Shown: positions 45,759 to 58,700, numbered from the stretch's first letter. The stretch is 64,000 bases of DNA from Dasypus novemcinctus (GCF_030445035.2 NC_080698.1:30535294-30599293), one strand, 5' to 3'. The notes: generated by a model not told the origin, from the letters alone. Made by a program: numbers and translations.

Positions 45759-46168
45759 GGGAAGCGGATATCTCAACTGATAGCGCATCCGTCTACCATA
45801 TGGAGGGTCCAGGGTTTTTTCCCCAGGGCCACCATGTGGTAAGATGGCCCATGTGCAGTGCTGCTGTGTGCAAGGAGTGCTGTGCCACACAGGGGCACCC
45901 CTACATAGGGTGACCCACGCACAAGGAGTGCACCCTGCAAGGAGAGTCACCCTGCATGAAAAAAGAAAGAACAACCTGCCCAGGAGTGGTGCTGCACATA
46001 TAGAGAGCTGACACAGCAAGATGATGCAACAAAAAAAGAGACAGTTTCCCAGTGCCACAGGATAATGCAAGTGAATGCAGAAGAACACACAACAAATGGA
46101 CACAGACAGCAGACAACAGGGGGAAAGGGGAGAGAAATAAATAAAATAAATCTTTAAAAAAATAAAAA
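45759..46168 (+). mobile_element. DAS-type SINE nested in LINE-1
   Basis: Target duplication ATAAATTTCCTTCTCA. Head A box is altered (GGATATCTCAACTGATAGCG). Confidence 0.93.
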
Positions 46169-46317
46169 TAAATTTCCTTCTCAACTGCCTTTGCTATATC
46201 CCATATGTTTGGGTAAGTTGTGTTCTTGTTTTTATTCATCTCAATATATTTACTAATTTCACTTAAAATTTCTTTTTTGACCCACATATTACTTAGGGGT
46301 ATGTTGTTCAGCTCCCA

Positions 46318-46451
46318 CACATTTGTGAATTTACCTCTTTTCTGTCTATTATTGTATGTCATTCCATTATCACCTGAGAAGGTTCACATTTGTGAATTTA
46401 CCTCTTTTCTGTCTATTATTGTATGTCATTCCATTATCACCTGAGAAGGTT
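46318..46451. repeat. Perfect 67-bp tandem duplication within the LINE-1
   Basis: Two adjacent identical 67-bp copies (46,318-46,384 and 46,385-46,451), each starting CACATTTGTGAATTTACC and ending CTGAGAAGGTT. No mismatch between them. Confidence 0.98.
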
Positions 46452-47293
46452 CTTTGTATAATTTCAATCTTTTTATATTTATTGAGACTTGCATTGTGAC
46501 GAACATGTGGTCTATCCTGGAGAAAGATCCATGACCACTTGGGAAGAATGTAAAACCTGCTAAGTTTGGGTGCAATGTTCAGTTTACGTCCGTTATGTCT
46601 AGCTCATTTATCCTACTGTTTAAGTTGTTTCCTCGTTGATCTTCTGTCTAGTTGTGCTATCTAATGAAGTGAGTGTTGTGTTGAAGTCTCCAATGGCTAT
46701 TGTAGAGATGTCTATTTCTCCCTTTAGTTTTGCCAGTCTTTGCCTCATGCATTTTGGGGCACCCTGGTTAGGTGCATAGATATTTATGACTGATATTTCT
46801 TCCTGGCAGATTGTCCCTTTTATTAAAAAATAATGGCTTTCTGAATCTCTTACAAATTTTTTGCATTGAAAATCTGTTTGTCGGATATTATTATAGCTAC
46901 TCCTGTTCTTATTTGATTACTGTTTGTGTGGAGTATCTTTTTCCAACTTTTCACTTTCAGCCGGTTTGTATCCGAGTCTAAGGTGATTCTCTTGTATTCA
47001 GCATATGGGTAGCTCATGGGTTTTTTGGTTTGTTTTTTACCCATTCTGTCAGCCTATATCTTTTGACTGGGGAGTTTAATCCATTTCATATTCAATGAAA
47101 TTACTGTAAATGCATTCTCTTCTTCCACCACTGTATTCTTTGGTTTTCATGTCATATCTTATTATCATCTGTCTTTTTACTCTTTTGATTATCCTTTCTG
47201 CTATTCTTTATTCTATACTCTCTCCAAGCCTCTCTCATCTTTTTCTTTCAGGCTTTAAGTCTTCCTTAAGCCTTCCTTAAGGCTTTAAAGCAA

Positions 47294-47497
47294 GGTGGGT
47301 TCTTTTTTTTTTCTTAGAAGGCACCTGAGATTGAACCCAGGATCACATATATGGGAAGCAAGTGCTCAACTACTGAGCTACATCTGCTCCCCACTGAGAG
47401 CTTGTTTTTCATTGGTTTGTTTGTTTTAGGAGATACCAGGGATCGAACCGAGGACCTCATACATGAGAAACAGGTTCTTGAGTTACATCCATTCCCA
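47294..47497 (-). mobile_element. Two SINE heads inserted as one unit in LINE-1
   Basis: Two reverse-oriented heads (47,310-47,393 and about 47,410-47,497) joined by a short T/G spacer. One imperfect flanking duplication, CAAGGTGGGTT / CAAGGTGGATT, encloses both, which argues for a dimer. It interrupts the LINE-1 just past the ORF1 C-terminal segment. Confidence 0.75.
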
Positions 47498-48099
47498 AGG
47501 TGGATTTTTTTACAAACTTTCTTAGTTTCTGTGAATATTTTATACTCACCTCCATATTTGAAGGACAATTTTGCTGAATAAAGAATTCTTGACTTGCAGT
47601 GTTTCTCTTTCAGCATCCTAACTATATACCACTGTCTTCTCACCTCCATGGTTTCTGATGAGAAATCTGTGCTAAGTCTTACTGGGCACCCTTGTACTTG
47701 AAAGTCTGCTTCTCTCAGAATTTTCTTTATCTTTGACATTGACATTCTGAGTAATATTTGTCTTGGAGTACATCAATTTGCATTTATCCTGATTGGGGTA
47801 TGCTGCACCTCTTGGACATGTAAGTTCATTCCTTGTGTGAGAGTTGGGTAATTTTTAGCTATTTTGTCAAATACTTATTCTGCCTCTTTTCCCTTCTCTT
47901 GCTAGAACTCCCATGACATGTATGTTGTTGCATTTCATGTTGTCATTCAACTCTCTGAGCTCCCGCTCAATTTTTTTCCATTCTTTTCTCTCTGTTCTTT
48001 TCTGTCTTAAATTTCAGCTGTTCTGTCTTTGGTATCATTTATTTTTTCTTCTATAGTTTTGAGCATTTCGAGTCTGCTATTGTAAGCTTCTAATGCATT

Positions 48100-48330
48100 G
48101 TGTGTGTGTGTAGGCAAGGGAGTAGAGTTTATTAAACAAAAAATGAGAAAAGTACATGGTCCAAGGCATGGACCATGGGCATGCTGCAGAATGAGGTATG
48201 TGCATGGGGCTCCAGGTTGGGGCTTTTTAGTCTTTCCTCCTCCCCCCTCATAATGTTGGAAGAGGGGCTGCCGGTGTTTGATGTTCTGATTGGTTGCCCC
48301 TCCTGTCAGTTTTCCAATGCCTCTAATGTG
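48100..48330 (-). mobile_element. LTR-like insertion in LINE-1
   Basis: Foreign segment between GCTTCTAATGCATT and GCCTCTAATGTGTT, which look like an aged target duplication. On the minus strand it ends with TTTAATAAACTCTACTCCC and a CA repeat, suggesting an LTR polyadenylation region. No viral coding sequence is present. Confidence 0.5.
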
Positions 48331-48337
48331 TTTGTTT

Positions 48338-48732
48338 TAAAGATTTATTTATTGATTCCCCCCACTCCCACCGTTGTCTGTTCTGTGTCCATTTGTTATG
48401 CATTCTTCTGTGTCTGCTTGTCTTCTCTTTATGCAGCATGGGGAACTGATCCTGGGACCTTCCAGAGTGGGAGAGAGGTGCTCAATCTTTTGTACCACCT
48501 CCACCCCCTGGTCTACTGTTTCTAATTGTCTCTCCTGTGTCTCTTTTTGTTGTGTCATCTTGCTGAGCAAGCTTACCACATGGGCCGGCACTCTGCGTGA
48601 GCTAGCTCTCCACTCAGGCCAGCTCACCAAGCAGGCCAGCTTACCTTCACCAGGAAGCCCCAGGAATTGAACCCGATACCTCCCATATGGTAGATGGGAA
48701 CCCAATCACTTGAGCCATATCCATTTCCCTCT
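48338..48732 (-). mobile_element. DAS-type SINE nested in LINE-1, reverse orientation
   Basis: Target duplication CCTCTAATGTGTTT; inserted at the edge of the LTR-like segment. Confidence 0.9.
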
Positions 48733-48956
48733 AATGTGTTTTTGATCTCCCTATTGTGACTTTCCCATGAGCTCATTACTTTTCTATTCAGGTTTTCTAA
48801 TTGTGTGTGTTAACTCAGTATTTTCTTGATATCCTTTATCTCTTTAGTCATATTGTCTTTCAACTCATTAATTTGATTTTGGAAATTTATGTGCATCTTT
48901 TGATTAATTACCTCAAATTTTGTGTCTCTTCTGGGGCTTTGATATATTCCTTTTCT

Positions 48957-49375
48957 TGGGAAGCGGACTTGGCCCAATGGATAGGGCATCCATCTACCAC
49001 ATGGGAGGTCTGCTGTTCAAACCCCAGGCCTCCTTGACCTGTGATGAGCTGGCCCGTGCGCAGTGCTGATGCACGCTAGGAGTGCCATGCCACGCAAGGG
49101 TGTCCCCTGCGTAGGGGAGCCCCACGTGCAAGGACTGCACCCTGTAAAAAAGAGCCGTCCAGCATGAAAGGAAGTGCAGTCTGCCCAGGAATGGCGCCGC
49201 ACACAGAGAGCTGACACAACAAGATAACGCATCAAAAAGAAACAGATTTCTGGTGCCGCTGATAAGGATAGAAGTGGTCATGGAAGAACACACAGTGAAT
49301 GGACACAGAGAGCAGACAACTGGGGGAGGGGGAGAAGGGGAGAGAAATAAATAAAATTTTGACCTGTACCCAGGG
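48957..49375 (+). mobile_element. DAS-type SINE nested in LINE-1
   Basis: Target duplication TTTTCTTGGG; the tail is a mixture of AAAT repeats and (AT)n. Lies in the LINE-1 region between the 5' UTR and ORF1. Confidence 0.9.
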
Positions 49376-50809
49376 TAAAAAAAATATATATATATATTTT
49401 TTCTTGGGCCATGTCTTCCATTTTCTTAGTATGGCTCAATTTTTTTTGCTGATGTCTAGGCATCTGATTAGGATGGTGAGTTTACTCAGATGCTCAATTT
49501 CATTTGTAGGGATTTAATGGTGGGAGGCTGTGCATTACTGCTATCATTGAATCCTGATACTACTTGTTCTGAGCCTTTAGGATTAATCCTGTTAGTTGCT
49601 CAAAACTGGGCCCTGGACCCAGTAATGAGATGCAGACCTGCTTCTAGGTTCTTGGGAAGGGAGGATGTAAAGCCCAGAAAAAGCCTCTCTTACTTCATTT
49701 CCTCACATGTACTTCCTTGGTCCGTTGGCAGATGGCATTCTTTGACAGCCCATTCAGTTCAATGTCTGGTCGGAAAATGTTTGCTGCAATTATGGTCAAT
49801 CAACGTGGTAGAGGTTCCTCCCTGGATGCTAAGATCATCATATTTCAAACTTTCTCAGTGGCAGTTCTCCAGCCTTTGCTGGCAGCCCCCTCTCTTTTCC
49901 CGGGTATGAAATAATTCCAGTCCCCTCTGCGTCCTCAACACCCAGTCCTGGTCAGTAGAGATGGAGACAGAGAGAGTTGATCTCTTTAGGCCCTTGCCAG
50001 TTATCAAGGCAAACAAGGGTATATCCCCATCCAGCCTGGGACACAGCAGACCAAAGTTGTGGGTCGAAAGCTGAGTCAGCCTTAGACTGTGTCCCTTTCT
50101 CCCCCTTTCTGGGGAAGTGGATCCCTGGGGCCCGTTCTCTGTATTGGCCAGCCCAAAGGCCTGAGAATTCAACAGTGTCTATAGTGTGGGGAAGGTTACC
50201 AGCAGTAGCAGCTGTCACTTTTAACTCAAAGCTTTGCTGTCGTGATTCTTTTCTTTTGTCCCTCTCTACTGGGCAGTGTCCAGGCTTCCCTTGGTGTCCT
50301 AAACACTAGGACATTTCTGTGGGTCCTCTAGCTTTTTCCAGGCCATTTCTGCCTGTCCTCTAGCTTTTTTTCTGAGGGAGAAGAGAACACCATGTCTTTT
50401 TAGTCTGCCATCTTCCCGGAAGTCTAGAAAAGTGTATTTTAGAAAATGTATCTAGGAAGACACATTTAATTTCCATTCTACTTTGTAGAGAGATCTTCAA
50501 ACTGCTAAAGTGGATATGAATAAAAGTGCTATCTTAGTATTTGAAAGGATCAAAGCTATAGAGTTTAACAATACAAGCAGCATGAACTCAGGAAACAGGA
50601 GAACTTAATTTATTTACCATTATTTGTTAAAGACTTTTAGAAGGGTGTCTTGATACTGTTTAAAAGATAGACGTTAATTTTCCTTACAGACACTACCACA
50701 ATAAGAAAATTCTTAGAATTACATTCTCCAAAAACATTTATTTTTCAGAAAAACTAGTTTAATACTAATTGTATTCTTAGCTATGTTATATAACAAAAAA
50801 TTGGGGGTT

Positions 50810-51182
50810 GGAAACGGACTTTGGCCCAGTGGTTAGGGCGTCCGTCTACCATATGGGAGGTCCGCGGTTCAAACCTCGGGCCTCCTTGACCCGTGTGGAG
50901 CTGGCCGATGAGCAGCGCTGATGCGCACAAGGAGTGCCGTGCCACGCAAGGGTGTCCCCCGCGTGGGGGAGCCCCACGCGCAAGGAGTGCGCCTGTGAGG
51001 AGAGCCGCCCAGCGTGAAAAGAAAGTGCAGCCTGCCCAGGAATGGCGCCGCCCACACTTCCCGTGCCGCTGTGGACAACAGAAGCGGACAAAGAAACGAC
51101 GCAGCAAATAGACACCAAGAACAGACAAACAGGGGAGGGGGGGAAATTAAATAAATAAATAAAATCTTTAAAAAAAAAAAAA
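50810..51182 (+). mobile_element. DAS-type SINE with a shortened 3' body
   Basis: Head ACTTTGGCCCAGTGGTTAGG; flanking ATTGGGGGTT / AATGGGGGTT. The usual GAGAGCTGACACAGCAAGATGA block is missing near 51,055, so CGCCCACA runs into CTTCCCGTGCCG. Confidence 0.9.
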
Positions 51183-51479
51183 TGGGGGTTATCCTCATTT
51201 TTAAAAAATATCAATTGCAAAGTTATCTTAAAAAAATGAACTATTTTCACTCATTGGTATTGACCACTCTAACTTGTGTTAAACATGAAATACCAGAATA
51301 AAAATATATGTAAAAATGAAATATATTTCAAATCTTTATTCAAATCAGGTCAATGCTTATTATTTACAATATCTTTAAGAATTAAAATATATATCATCAA
51401 TCTGTGGTTTAAGTTATACTTTTAGAAATTTATAAACTATGTAATTAAAGCAGTCAAGAGTTTAAAACCCAGAATAGGG

Positions 51480-51975
51480 GATGTAGCAGTTTGATATCAT
51501 AGATAAATTCCAAAAAGAAATATTGGATTATGCTTGTAATCTGATCTGTACCTGGGCATGACTGAGTTATGATTAGGGCGTTGAGTCCCCATCACTTGGT
51601 GGGTGGGGATTCACAGATAAAAGGCATGGCGAAGAACAGAGTTGAGGGTTTTTAATGTTAGAGTTTTGATTTTGGAGTTTGATGCTGAACACTTAAACTG
51701 GAGCCCTGGGAAGTCAACATGCAGAGGAAAGGGAAGCCAGCCCCAGGAAGGAAGGAACCTTGAAGCCAGAGTAAAGCAAGCCCCAGGAACATAAGAACCC
51801 AGGAAGCCTGAACCCTCACAGATGTCGGCAGCCATTTTGCTCCAAATAGACTTTTGTGAGGGAAGTAAATTATGTTTTATGGCCTGGTATCTGTAAGCTC
51901 CTATCCCAAATAAATACCCTATATAAAAAGCAACCAATTTCTGATATTTTGCATCAGCACCCCTTTGGCTAAGTA
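51480..51975 (+). mobile_element. LTR-like repeat, lineage-specific type
   Basis: Starts GTAGCAGTTTGATATCATAG and ends TTTTGCATCAGCACCCCTTT then GGCTAAGTAATACAG. It contains CCCAAATAAATACCCTATAT, a possible polyadenylation region. No coding sequence. Family not named. Confidence 0.5.
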
Positions 51976-52722
51976 ATACAGGGGAAATGAGATTAACTTT
52001 TAAAAATGAAAATCAATAACTATTATACGCTAGAATATAAATGTATACATACTAATCAAACAGTAATACAATGAGATAAAATACCTATACTTAGTTTCTC
52101 TTTTTTGTGTGTGGCTATTTTCTAAATACTATAAATCATAAACTTTTAATAAGTACTCACATAAAATAGTTAATAAACCATTTAAGGATCATTTTTTCCC
52201 TGAAAATCTTTTCCTCCTCTTAAATGCAAAATTTCATTTCCCTAGGTCATAAATCACCCATATTTAAAATTTCCTAAATCACAATATAGATATATTTGGT
52301 ACATTCCACATGCAAAAAACCCGGTACAACTGGAAGTTCCTAAAAAGGAGGCAAAGGAAAAATAAGGGCAGTCTCAATTTAGCCTTCAAAGAGTTAGAAC
52401 GACTCTTACATTCTGTGTTGCTTGTCTAAATCTGCAAACAACATTCATGCCTCCAGGCCTCTTATTTGTAATATTTTTGTGTTTTATTTCAAGAATGTTA
52501 ATATCTAATTGCAAACTATTTTTTATGCACTAAAATATAATTATTTTACTATAATTATAGTGTATAGACAGGGAAGTTTTAGCATCAAAGGGTGAAACAT
52601 AGCAACAAATATTCACCAGGTATTCTGCTACTTGATGGAACTTTTGAAGAATTTGATTTAACAAGCCATCTCAGTTTATGAATGTATTAAGAGATCTAAG
52701 TGTAATCAAAATAAGATCTTGG

Positions 52723-53695
52723 GGAGAAGTATATGTGGCTCAAGTGATAGGGCTTCTGCCTACCATATGAGAGGACCCAGGTTTGGTCCCTGGGGCCTCC
52801 TGGTGAAAAAGAAGAGAAAGCGTGCCTGCACAGCGAGCCAGTGTCTACATGGTGAGCCAGTGCCTGCGTGGCAAGCTGAGTGTCCACGTGGTGAGCCAGT
52901 GCCCATGCAAGTGAGTCACACAGCAAGATGATGACGCAACAAAAAGAGAGACAAAGGGGAGAGTCAAGGTGAAGTACAGCAGAAGCTAGGAACTGAGGTG
53001 GTGCAGCTAACAGGGAACTTCTCTCCACATCAGAGGTCTCCAGGATCGAATCCCAGTGAATCCTAGAGGAGAAAAATGAGAAGAGAAGACCAATAGAGAA
53101 ATAGATACAGAAGATCACACATCAAATGGATACAGACAGCAAAAACAGCAGGGCAGGGGGATGGGGAGAAGCAAGGTGGGAAATGAATAAATAAATAAGA
53201 AATCTTAAAAAAAAAAATTGGGGGAGCAGATGTGGCTCAGGCAACTTGGCTCCCACCTACCACAGGGGAGGTCACTGGTTTGGATCCCAGTGCCTCCTAA
53301 AAAAATACAGTGAGCTGGTACAATGGGTAGGCACGGCAAGCTGACACAAGAGACACAAGAAAAGGGAACATAATGACAGACACAACAAAGCAGGGAGCAA
53401 AGGTTCCCCGTACCATCTAAAGAAGACAGTGAGCTGACACGATGGGCAGGTACAGTGAGCTGGCACATCAAGACAATGCAACAAGAGTCACAGGGAGGAA
53501 AAACAATGAGAGACACAACAAAGGAGGGAGCAGACGTGGCTCAAACAATTAGGCACTTCCCTCCCACATTGGAGGTCCTGGTTCAGCTCTGAGTGCCCCC
53601 TAAAAAGAAACAAGGAAGACGAACAGACTCAGCAAGTGCAAACAACAAGGGGGGGAGGAGTAGGAAGAAATAAATAAAAATAAATCTAAAAAAGA
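52723..53695 (+). mobile_element. Two adjacent SINEs of different subtypes
   Basis: First copy 52,723-53,207 (GAGCCAGTGCC-type body, two heads). Second copy 53,220-53,695 (GAGCTGGCAC-type body, head GTGGCTCAGGCAACTTGGCT, second head near 53,530). An imperfect AAGATCTTG / AAGAATCTTG pair flanks the whole block. Confidence 0.8.
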
Positions 53696-53699
53696 AAAA

Positions 53700-55570
53700 G
53701 AATCTTGAATGAGTATGAGTTTTTAATTTGTGGATAATATATGCTAATTCTTTAATAATATATGCTAATATACATCCAGAGATGTAAATAGATATTTGTC
53801 ATTTTTAAATAAATTGAAAACACTAATTTTACATTGAGTTGATTTTATTGACATTAATAAGGATTAAGAACAAAGAATCTGTTCAATATTATGAAATTAT
53901 AAGGCATAGGAATTTTATTTTAATCCTTTCTTTACAACCTAAAAGAGATCCCCCCCTCAAAAATGGGTATTTTAAAAGAACAATTCAATAATTTCTAAAC
54001 TTAGTTCAAATGCTTGTAAGAAATCTGCAACTTAAGGTTCTTATATGCCCTAATCCTGTACATTTCTTATTGCTATCAGTCTTATTCTGCCCCTGAATAT
54101 TTTTAAAAATTTTGGACAAAAAGATATCAGGTTGCTTTTTACCACTAAAATACAGAATATTAATTTTATGAATTTGGTTCATGCTGAAAGAATATTTGTT
54201 AAAGCTATAAATCAGAGCTCCAAAGACCGAAATGCTGCATGGAATAAAGAAAAGAAAGAAAATGAGGTCGCTTGAATTGCCCTGAAAAGTTTTTCCAAAT
54301 TCTTAATACGCCAAAATACCAGTGTTTAAAATTTAACTGAAAATTAAATGTGAATTTTTATTAAGTAAAATCAGATACAAAATTTCAAAATATCATACTT
54401 TAACTCCTATAATTTCCCTATTTTGTTATGGATAGTCTATAATATGAAACACTCAAATTTTTATTGTGCCAAAAACATGGCTTTACAAAATGTGAACAAA
54501 GAATTTTTAAAGCATAAATTATGTTAATTGTATTACTTTTTATTCGTTTTATAGAATAGTAAAACAATACCTCTTTCAAAGTCACTGAAATGCTATTCAT
54601 CCCTTAATAAAGCTATTTAAATTTTTTTCACTATCCTGTTATGCCTAAATAACACTGAATAGCTAGAGCTTTCTCCTGATAGGTACCAAAGGGACATTTG
54701 TAGAGACTGTGGAAGCTGGATGAAAAGTTCATGTACTAAGTACTATACCAAATCTGACTAAGCACATGAAATTCAGTAAATTTTCACACCAAAAATTTTT
54801 TTAAAAGTTTAAATTACTCACCCTTTAAATTTCAGACAGTATCAGTGTGACTTCTACTTTAAAAAATTTTAGCTCAAAATTTAATAACCATAAGTTTAAT
54901 AACTTTACTTGAACAGTTAATATGCATTTTTATTAGTAATTAGATATGCTGAAGAGTTAAACGTAGAAGATTCTAAAGTTTCAATATGTTAACATTACTC
55001 TTTAAATGCTTTCTATATACATATAAATTATAGATACAACTAGTTATATATCTACAATACATATATGAATGTCACTGTCCTTCCCAAACCATACTGATAT
55101 GAGGATAAAGTAAAAAATCTCTCTAAGACAAAAAAAATAATAGATGCTTTAAAAAAATTAATCTTTAAAGAATAGTTTCAAAAATAAAGTTCAACAGGTT
55201 TAGGGCAAGTTCTATTGACTTGGGCAGATGAAAGCTTGTTCTTGAAACTAATTTTTTGCATTGAGATATAACATAGGCTTTTTCAAAACCAAAAACCTGT
55301 ACCTTTCTTCTATAAAAGGAAAAATACAATAATTTATATTGATCTGAGATTAGGTTCCAGAAGACAACAACTGCATCTTGGGGGAAAAAAATAAAGTTCA
55401 AATATTGCACGAAATAATGTAACTGCAACTACACATTGCAAAGCATTGTTTTCTAACTTCTGAACTCTACAGTGAATCCCACTTTCTAGTTCTTTAAAGA
55501 ATTTATTGGAAATCTACACTTAGATATTAAGTGTTTACATTCAGTATGATGGGAATGCCATTTTCAGAAG
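53700..55570 (-). other. TMF1: Probable TMF1 3' UTR and flank
   Basis: AT-rich and free of obvious repeats up to the SINE pair ending near 53,695. Several minus-strand AATAAA signals occur (plus-strand TTTATT near 53,835, 53,925, 54,357 and 54,460), so alternative 3' ends are possible. No open reading frame of note. Confidence 0.5.
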
Positions 55571-55714
55571 TTAACTGAGCCTTTGTCTTAAAAGTTCATC
55601 TATTTGAGTCTTATACATATTTTTTACATCTTCAAGATCTAATCGAAGTTCTTCTGCCTCTTCTGCTTTTTCTCCATACATTTGCAGAATAGTGTTGTAT
55701 CTTTGATCCAAATC
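55571..55714 (-). CDS. TMF1: TMF1 last coding exon
   Basis: Acceptor TTTGTAG; 144 nt including TAA (55571-55573). Encodes DLDQRYNTILQMYGEKAEEA to the end QIDELLRQRLS, the conserved TMF C-terminus involved in Rab6 binding. Confidence 0.97.
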   Translation of the reverse strand, partial: DLDQRYNTILQMYGEKAEEAEELRLDLEDVKNMYKTQIDELLRQRLS

Positions 55715-58700
55715 CTACAAAATACATTTGTTTCCAATTTTAAAATCACTATATAGAACATCTTTAATATTATAAGAGTCAACTTATAAACACTTTACAA
55801 AATAAATAGAAGTATATACTCAGCGCTCACACTATGATCTATGCTGGGATAAATAGCATAGGAATTTAAAAAAAAAATCAAGAAGACAGATGGTCATCTC
55901 TTACCATAGCTCTCCACTAAATCTACAATTCTCCCCATATATGGCTTAGTCTTCTCTCCCACTCATTTAAGCACACTTGATTCAATTTAAGTCTCTGTTT
56001 CATTGTGATTACATCCTACCTGGCACTTAGCCCACAGGAAAAATCAAAAGAAAATATATTTTCATTTAAGGTTTAACAGTTTTCCTCAAACCCAAATATG
56101 CTAATTGTGATGATATATATATAACATCAATGAATGAAATACTACATTTGCCATGTAAACTACAATCTTACAAAGGAGGCTTGGCCGAATAAAATTTAGT
56201 TCTTTTCCTATACTGAGCTTAAGTTGTGAAAAATACTGTGAATGTGTAATAGGACAAGCAAAATAAAAAGATTCATTCTTAGAATTCTTTACTCAAATAA
56301 GAATACTCCTTGTCAAAGAAATCACTAATGTATATATATATATGTTTATGTAAACTAAAAATATGACATTTAATATATCCAATTTAAAACATCTTACACT
56401 CATCCTTAAGTAAAGAATACTTACTCTTAGCTGAGTTCTAAGTTTGGGTATCTCCTTCACTTTCTCTTCAAGTTCATCATTTTGATTTGTTAATTTAACT
56501 AGCTCTTCAGCCATTATTGATCGGGTTTTTTCCAGATTGCCAATTTCTAACTGAGAAACATTACCAGACAACTAAATGAAAACATACCTGATAAAATACT
56601 CCTACTAATACAAACATTTTTAAAATATTATTTTTTAAGAAATAGATACACCAACATGCCACCATAAACTAGCTTTTTCTTGAGTACAAAGCAAACAGTG
56701 GCAGAAAAAGGCTTCCAACTTTCCTCAGGGATAAAACATTTATAGTTTACTATGCAAGTGAACTAAAGAAAACCCAATCATGTTTGAAATATGCAAACTT
56801 ACATTTTTCTCTAATCTAATGAAATGACACATTTCAGTTATTCTAAAGTACTCTAAGAACAAGGAGAAGAATGGGACTAATTAGTTCCCTAAAACACACC
56901 ACATTGAGCTATACAAACATAATTCTGATCTACCTTTTTCTAATTCAAGGGTATTATCTTTAATAAAGTAATATTTATAAAATCATTTATTGGGAATAGA
57001 AGTATGTCAAATTTAACACTGAAAACAGCTAAAAGATTTTAATGTTTCTTGCTGCATTAAGTTTTTAAAAAGCAAGATAAGATGTGGCAATGCTCCCTCC
57101 CTCCCCACTCTTGATGTATCCTTCTATGCATAGGGCATGACTGTTCTAAGCTCTCTTCCCCTCTACTCATTTCTTGCTGGGAAAGTTGGAGCAACTTAAC
57201 TAAGTGATAAATTTGGGACGAATAAAGTGGGCATGCTCAGCTCAGCAATCTGTCTTTTTTTTTGCCTTGTAAAAGAGCTGCCTGTAAGAAGTAGGCATTC
57301 TCTACTCCTGTAAGTCTCACCTGGGCAGGCCCCAAAACATGGGGTGGCCTGCACCTGCCAAGCATTTCCTGATTCCAAGTAGATAAGTCTCTCGAATTCT
57401 GAAATTCAGTTAGCAGCTTCATTTGGCTCTATATTTAGTTTGTTTCTCCAACTACTCTTTATCATTAATATAAGTGATGCATTTTGGGCTTCCCATGCCA
57501 CTATTTCATCTTAATTCTTGGTTTGCTCAGAATTTAGATGAACATGAAGGGTGTTATCTATTGGGCTCCCGAATTTCATTTACTTCTATAGTACATCGAA
57601 TTTTTCCAATACCTGTAAATGAGTAATTTCTCCTTCCCTTAGCTTTAGCTGAGACTGTAGATTTTCAATAATGCTTGATCCTGCTCCCATCCTTACAGCA
57701 TCATAAATATTGCTTCCATTTGCTGATGCAGACATTGATCCAAATGAATGATCATGAGCCTCATCCTGTTAATTAAATAAAAGAAAGCATATATATTATT
57801 ATATAATGTGTTTCATTATAAGACTCAAACAAAATTAGTCTGTCAATTCTTGCTTTAAAATGTCCTTTATTCTCAAAGCTAGAAATCATCTGCAATTAAT
57901 ACTCCTTCAGAAATATTCATAAGAACTGCCTATGGAATGGCAAAGTCATGGTGATCGCCAATCTGCCATCTGGTGTTCTCTATATCATTATTCACATGTA
58001 AGAAATAAAACATTACCTGAGAGAGGAATGATGTTTGTAGCCCTGCCATATCAACTCCACTTATTGAACTTGAGCGTGACATTGTGGGAGTGCTAGAAAC
58101 AGAAAATGCTTTGCGTTCCTTAAGGAGTTTTAAAAAAAAAAAAAATTCAGTTAAGGTTAAAGAGCAAAAAAAAAGAAAAAGCAAGAAATTTTTCTAGGAT
58201 TAAGGAGAACAAAGATTTGGACTCATTCTTATTTACCTCATAAAATGCTACAGATATAACTTCCAAAGTCTTTTCAAAGAAACAATACTAAGTAATTCAA
58301 AAGTGTAAATATTCTCTATCAAATCATCTCAGGACCCGTTAATATTACAACAACATAATTTTTTTAATAGAATGAGAATGTTTTTGTTGAAACAATTATA
58401 CTAATTAACCAACTTCTTCATATTATATATCACCATTTAAACCTATTTCTTTAGAATGTAATTGCTGATGAGTTTTACGAACCATAATGTTTCTGGCTTA
58501 GCCATTTTATTTTTAGAGTATTACTTTTAATTCCAAATAAACTCAAAAGGTAATTTTAATTTATATGTAGGTAGTTTCAATATGCTAACAACCAAGTACA
58601 CTCTAATCCTTTAAATACAGAAAACTCACTTTAGAAAAATTATTTTCATTACTAAGAAAGAAAGTGAACAAGTCAGTTTACTGCTATGGCATCTATGGGC

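Larger units (their letters stand above)
42400..50424 (-). mobile_element. Near full-length, inactive LINE-1 on the minus strand with nested insertions
   Basis: Read on the minus strand, the element starts near 50,420 with a GGGAAGATGGC 5' end and a GC-rich 5' UTR. The ORF1 C-terminal domain follows (PVRLSTDFSSETMEVRRQW at about 47,600), then ORF2 endonuclease and reverse-transcriptase segments down to about 42,450. The reverse-transcriptase FADD motif is changed to FADG (near 44,150), and stops and frameshifts are frequent, so it is dead. Insertions within it: SINEs at 44,423, 45,759, 47,294, 48,338 and 48,955, plus an LTR-like segment at 48,100. The left boundary is approximate. Confidence 0.88.
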
